Of a stretch of 64,000 nucleotides of DNA, positions 60,962 through 64,000 are shown in pieces; the first letter of the stretch is position 1, and every line of letters begins with the position of its first letter. The DNA comes from Streptomyces termitum. Lineage in GTDB: Bacteria > Actinomycetota > Actinomycetes > Streptomycetales > Streptomycetaceae. The notes below the pieces were generated by a model that was not told where the DNA came from, ran no database searches, and was given only the letters and a program-made list of their open reading frames with translations. The translations under genes were made by a program, and so were the position numbers. The stretch spans positions 1 through 64,000 of the forward strand of contig NZ_BMUL01000015.1 of the NCBI RefSeq assembly GCF_014650175.1, given 5' to 3'.

Positions 60962-61852
60962 TCAGTGCTCGCGGGGGGCGGGAACGACGCGGGGCTCCAC
61001 CTCGGGGTGGACCGTGAGCAGCTGCCGCATGGCCGTCTCGGCCCCGTGGGCGTCGCCCGCGGCGAGCGCGTCGACGATGCGGGCGTGGTGCGCCAGGCAG
61101 CTCTCGCTGGGGCGGTCGCAGCTGGTGACGGGGCCCCCGGAGACCTGGAGGGCGGCGCCGACGATGCCGGAGAGGTGCTCCAGCATGCGGTTCCCGGCGA
61201 GCTGGATGAGCAGGGAGTGGAACTCGGTGTCGGCCCGGGAGAAGGTGATGCCGTCGCCCTGCGCGTACGCGTGCCCCATGATCTCGACCATGTCGGCGAG
61301 GCGCTGCTGGACGTCCTCGCGGCCGTGTCCGGCGGCGAGGCGGGCGGCCAGCGGCTCGATGGTCCAGCGCAGCTCGTTCAGCTCGCGGCGCTGGTCGTCG
61401 CGCTGGGGCCCGAAGGCGCGCCACTCGATGATGTCGGGGTCGAGCAGGTTCCAGTCGCTGACCGGGCGGACCCGGGTGCCGACGTTGGGCCGGGCGCTGA
61501 CGAGCCCCTTGGCCTCCAGGACGCGGAGGGACTCGCGCACGACAGTGCGGGAGACCTCGAAGCGCTGGCCGATCTCCTCCGGGACGAGGGGGCGGTCCGC
61601 GCCCAGGTCGCCGGAGACGATCATCTGGCCGAGCTGCTGGACGAGCTGGCCGTGGAGGCCGCGGCCCCGGCTGCCCGCGGTACGGCGGCCGACGCGGCCG
61701 AGGTCGGTGTCCACTCCCTCCCAGGCGGGCGGACCCACGCGGTCGGCGGCGGGAGCCTCTCCGTACGGGTAGCGGTCGAGATCGCCCGGGGCGCCGAGGC
61801 CGGAGTCGACGGTGCGGGCGGCGGTCATCATCGTGTGCGCAAGGGTACTCAC
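60962..61852 (-). CDS. whiH: GntR-family sporulation regulator WhiH
   Basis: 296 residues from GTG 61852. A 70-residue N-terminal extension (STLAHTMMTAARTVDSGLGAPGDLDRYPYGEAPAADRVGPPAWEGV) precedes the winged helix (about 65-135: LHGQLVQQLGQMIVSGDLGADRPLVPEEIGQRFEVSRTVVRESLRVLEAKGLVSARPNVGTRV) and an FCD-like effector domain (about 155-285). Position directly upstream of hrdB, as whiH (SCO5819) in S. coelicolor, and length support the name. WhiH is needed for septation of aerial hyphae and represses itself. A sigma-WhiG-type promoter lies at its start. Alternative starts (ATG 61831, 61828) have no ribosome binding site either. Confidence 0.9.
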   Translation of the reverse strand: MSTLAHTMMTAARTVDSGLGAPGDLDRYPYGEAPAADRVGPPAWEGVDTDLGRVGRRTAGSRGRGLHGQLVQQLGQMIVSGDLGADRPLVPEEIGQRFEVSRTVVRESLRVLEAKGLVSARPNVGTRVRPVSDWNLLDPDIIEWRAFGPQRDDQRRELNELRWTIEPLAARLAAGHGREDVQQRLADMVEIMGHAYAQGDGITFSRADTEFHSLLIQLAGNRMLEHLSGIVGAALQVSGGPVTSCDRPSESCLAHHARIVDALAAGDAHGAETAMRQLLTVHPEVEPRVVPAPREH

Positions 61853-61859
61853 GCATCCT

Positions 61860-61887
61860 TTGTCGGCGTGGCTTCCGTGGCTCTTGA
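61860..61887 (-). promoter_or_regulatory. Sigma-WhiG-type promoter of whiH
   Basis: On the minus strand TCAA (61887-61884), 16 bases, then GCCGACAA (61867-61860), against the consensus TAAA-N15/16-GCCGATAA. The expected transcription start is within one or two bases of the GTG at 61852, giving a leaderless or nearly leaderless mRNA. Known biology: whiH is sigma-WhiG-dependent. Confidence 0.6.
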
Positions 61888-62012
61888 GGTCTTTGGTGAA
61901 AAGCACACGAAAGGGTGATCGGCACCCCCTACACAATTGACGATTATTGGGGCATAAGGTGCATTCCTCAAGGGAGTTGCGCTCCAGCCGGAAGAGACCG
62001 GTCCGGAAACGA

Positions 62013-63719
62013 TCACCAACGGGCCTTTCGGCGGAGGCCGGTGAGCACATAGGCACAGAGCAGGACCGTCAGCATCAGCGCGAGGGCCACCCCGGCGGGC
62101 CGCGCGGCCGCCTCCAGCACTCCGGTGAACCACCGGTCCAGGGACGGCGACCAGCGGGGTCCCGCCAACTCGCGCAGCCGGGCCGGGAGTCCGGCGGCCG
62201 AGCGGACCGCCGGACCGCTCGTCACCTGCCGCAGCAGCGGCACGAAGGCCACCGGGACGAAAAGCACCGCGGCCACCCCGGCCGCCGCCGCCCGGAACAC
62301 CCCGGCCCCCAGCACCCCGGCCCATGCGCATCCGACCGTGAGGCCCAGCCAACTCACCGCCATCGGAATCCAGTTGTCCGGTACGGGGGTCAACTCGGGC
62401 CCGTAGAAGAGGCGGAGGGCCGCCAGATCGGCCCCGGCCGCCAGCACGGCGAGCAGCAGGGCCAGGACCGCGGCCACGGCGAGCTTGGCGAGCAGCAGCG
62501 CGAGGCGGCGCGGGACGGCCCCGCGCCCGGCGGCGAGCGCGGGATAGCGGTACTCCTCACCGAAGGAGAGGGCGCCGAGCAGACCGGCACCGAGCGCGGC
62601 GGGCGGCAGCGGCAGGAGGTCGGGCCAGGCGGCCAGCGCGACGGGCAGGGCGGTGCCGCCCCGCCCGAGGAGCACGGCGAGCACGGCCGAGACGGCCAGG
62701 GCGGCGGCGGCCACCAGGGCGGTGGAGGGCACCCCGAGGACCCGGCGCAGCTCGTAGCGCAGCGGCCGCAGCGGCGACCGGACCGGCCGGCGCGCGCCCC
62801 TCCGCTCCCCCGTCGGCGGTACGGGACCGGGCGCACCGCCCGCCTCCGCCGCCGGGGCGCCGGTCTCCTCCACGAGGCGGTGGACCGGCACGCCGAGCCG
62901 GAAGGCGGTGTCCCCGACCTGGGCGCAGTCGCCGCCGTACACGAGGAGGACGCCGTCCTCGGTGACGACCTCGACCGGGCGGCGGGCGGCGCGGGCCTCC
63001 TGGGCGACGGCGGCGGCGAGCCGGGCGGCGTGCGGGGTGCGGACGGCGACCCTCGGCCGCAGCCGGGTGCGGGCGAAGTCGGCGACCGGCTGCTCGCCCA
63101 CCAGTCGGCCGCCGTCGAGGGCGACGACCCGGTCGGCGTTGCGGGCCGCGTCCTGGGGGTCCCTCGTGGTGTAGAGGACGGTGCCGCCGGCGTCCGCGTG
63201 CGCGCGCAGCAGCGCGTGCAGCCGGACCCGCTCCGCCGGGGCGAGCCCGGCTCCCGGGCCGTCCAGGAGCAGGGCGTGCGGCTCCCCCAACAGTGCGGCG
63301 GCCAGGGCGAGTCGGCGCTCGGCCCCGCGCGGCAGGGTTCCGGTCCTGCGCCCCTCCAGTCCACCCAGCCCGACAGCGCGGATCACCTCGTCGGCCCGGG
63401 AGGCGGGGACTCCCGCGCCCGCGGCGAGCATCCGGAGCTGTCCGCGCACGGTGCGGGAGGGATGTCCGGGCACGTCGCCGAGCACGACGCCGATCTCGTG
63501 CGCGGGCTGGGCGATCCGGCGCAGCGGGCGGCCCCGGAAGTAGGTGAGTCCACGCCCCGGTTCCAGTTCGAGCATGAGGCGCAGGGCGGTCGTCTTGCCG
63601 GAGCCCTCCGGCCCGACGAGGGCGGTCACGGCCCCCGGCGGCGCCTCGAAGGTCAGATCGTCCACGGCGGGCGGGCGATCGCGGCGGGGTGTGCTGGTCA
63701 GTCCGATGGCCTGGAGCAT
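62013..63719 (-). CDS. ABC transporter fusion: ATPase plus membrane domain, with degenerate motifs
   Basis: 568 residues. ATPase half (about 1-220) has Walker A GPEGSGKTT and a Q-loop-like GVVLGDVPG, but the signature is GTLPRGAERR (normally LSGGQ) and Walker B is ALLLDGPGAGL, with Gly where the catalytic Glu should follow Asp. The H-loop is also absent (YTTRDPQD). A middle linker (to about 340) is followed by about six transmembrane helices (350-565). Family function would be ABC export or a regulatory role; hydrolysis is likely impaired. Similar fused proteins stand beside whiH in Streptomyces. Separate transcription from whiH is expected. Confidence 0.8.
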   Translation of the reverse strand: MLQAIGLTSTPRRDRPPAVDDLTFEAPPGAVTALVGPEGSGKTTALRLMLELEPGRGLTYFRGRPLRRIAQPAHEIGVVLGDVPGHPSRTVRGQLRMLAAGAGVPASRADEVIRAVGLGGLEGRRTGTLPRGAERRLALAAALLGEPHALLLDGPGAGLAPAERVRLHALLRAHADAGGTVLYTTRDPQDAARNADRVVALDGGRLVGEQPVADFARTRLRPRVAVRTPHAARLAAAVAQEARAARRPVEVVTEDGVLLVYGGDCAQVGDTAFRLGVPVHRLVEETGAPAAEAGGAPGPVPPTGERRGARRPVRSPLRPLRYELRRVLGVPSTALVAAAALAVSAVLAVLLGRGGTALPVALAAWPDLLPLPPAALGAGLLGALSFGEEYRYPALAAGRGAVPRRLALLLAKLAVAAVLALLLAVLAAGADLAALRLFYGPELTPVPDNWIPMAVSWLGLTVGCAWAGVLGAGVFRAAAAGVAAVLFVPVAFVPLLRQVTSGPAVRSAAGLPARLRELAGPRWSPSLDRWFTGVLEAAARPAGVALALMLTVLLCAYVLTGLRRKARW

Positions 63720-63842
63720 CGCTGTCTCTCGCGGTAGAGGTCACCGCTCCGCGGCAGGGCGGCGCTGTCGCAGCAAGATAACGCCAGATTTCGGACTTTT
63801 ACCGTAGGGGTGCCGTCCCGGGGCGGCGGGAGCGACGGCCCG

Positions 63843-64000
63843 TCAGACCTCGGGGCGCAGCATCGGGGGGTTGAGGAGGGTGGCGCCACCGGCCCTGAAC
63901 AGCTGGGCGGGACGCCCTCCCTGACGGGTGGTGGTCCCGCCGGTCGGAACGAGGAACCCGGGTGTGCCGGTGACCTTGCGGTGGAAGTTGCGCGGGTCGA
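63843..64000 (-). CDS. NUDIX hydrolase / NrtR-like protein, C-terminal end only
   Basis: Only 52 codons lie in the window: DPRNFHRKVTGTPGFLVPTG ... FRAGGATLLNPPMLRPEV, ending in TGA at 63843. The PRNFHRKV stretch is the winged-helix recognition segment of NUDIX proteins of the NrtR type, which regulate NAD metabolism; many Streptomyces paralogues are simply called NUDIX hydrolase. The NUDIX box itself is outside the window. Confidence 0.75.
   Translation of the reverse strand, partial: DPRNFHRKVTGTPGFLVPTGGTTTRQGGRPAQLFRAGGATLLNPPMLRPEV

Overview
This is a stretch of a Streptomyces chromosome. GC content is very high, codon third positions are almost all G or C, GTG and TTG starts are frequent, and hallmark Streptomyces genes are present: hrdB, whiH, sepH, cutRS, ptsH with a DasR operator, and parC/parE. 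From memory, the order resembles the S. coelicolor SCO5819 (whiH) to about SCO5885 region in reverse. It also matches a block near sigA in Mycobacterium tuberculosis (Rv2689c to Rv2703). It is therefore mostly ancient core chromosome, with a few inserted accessory genes.

Layout. 1-2.1 kb: the N-terminal part of a large secreted RHS/wall-associated protein, cut by the window edge. 2.5-8.8 kb: an RNA methyltransferase, a KimA-like potassium permease, two divergent TrkA-type regulators, a DUF3159 membrane protein and an OB-fold protein. 8.8-12.2 kb: kdpE and kdpD, with no kdpFABC in the window. 12.3-17.7 kb: a YCII/DGPF protein, a lone ABC ATPase, DUF3710, dUTPase, a thioesterase, DUF3093, an EcsC-like protein and DUF4193. 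18.1-20.6 kb: cutRS and a small helical protein. 20.7-25.3 kb: an inositol monophosphatase-family gene, coproporphyrin ferrochelatase, and an overlapping MFS and lactone-oxidase pair. 25.4-29.7 kb: a membrane protein, sepH, a sulfurtransferase and a VOC protein.

29.7-34.9 kb: a three-gene operon (polysialyltransferase-like, family-2 glycosyltransferase, YfhO-type membrane protein), the best candidate here for an uncharacterised surface-glycan system. 35-46.3 kb: thymidine kinase, a phosphodiesterase, DUF5998, a GNAT/acyl-CoA synthetase fusion, ptsH, a GntR regulator, an M23 endopeptidase behind a ydaO (c-di-AMP) riboswitch, and an active/inactive M16 protease pair. 46.4-57.3 kb: parC and parE flank a COG0523 GTPase, a CitAB-type two-component system and a DUF485/solute symporter pair. 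57.7-64 kb: a DUF7455 protein, a secreted trypsin-like protease, hrdB, whiH, an ABC ATPase/permease fusion with decayed catalytic motifs, and the 3' end of a NUDIX gene.

Themes. Potassium and c-di-AMP physiology recur: KimA-like transporter, RCK proteins, KdpDE, and a ydaO riboswitch on a wall hydrolase. Sporulation is represented by sepH, with a possible WhiA site, and by whiH, with a good sigma-WhiG promoter match almost on its start codon. DNA topology and the principal sigma factor sit close together. No tRNA, rRNA, CRISPR array, transposase or integrase was seen. Most convergent gene pairs are separated by long perfect or near-perfect hairpins. Functional names rest on motif recognition by eye; no database search was run.
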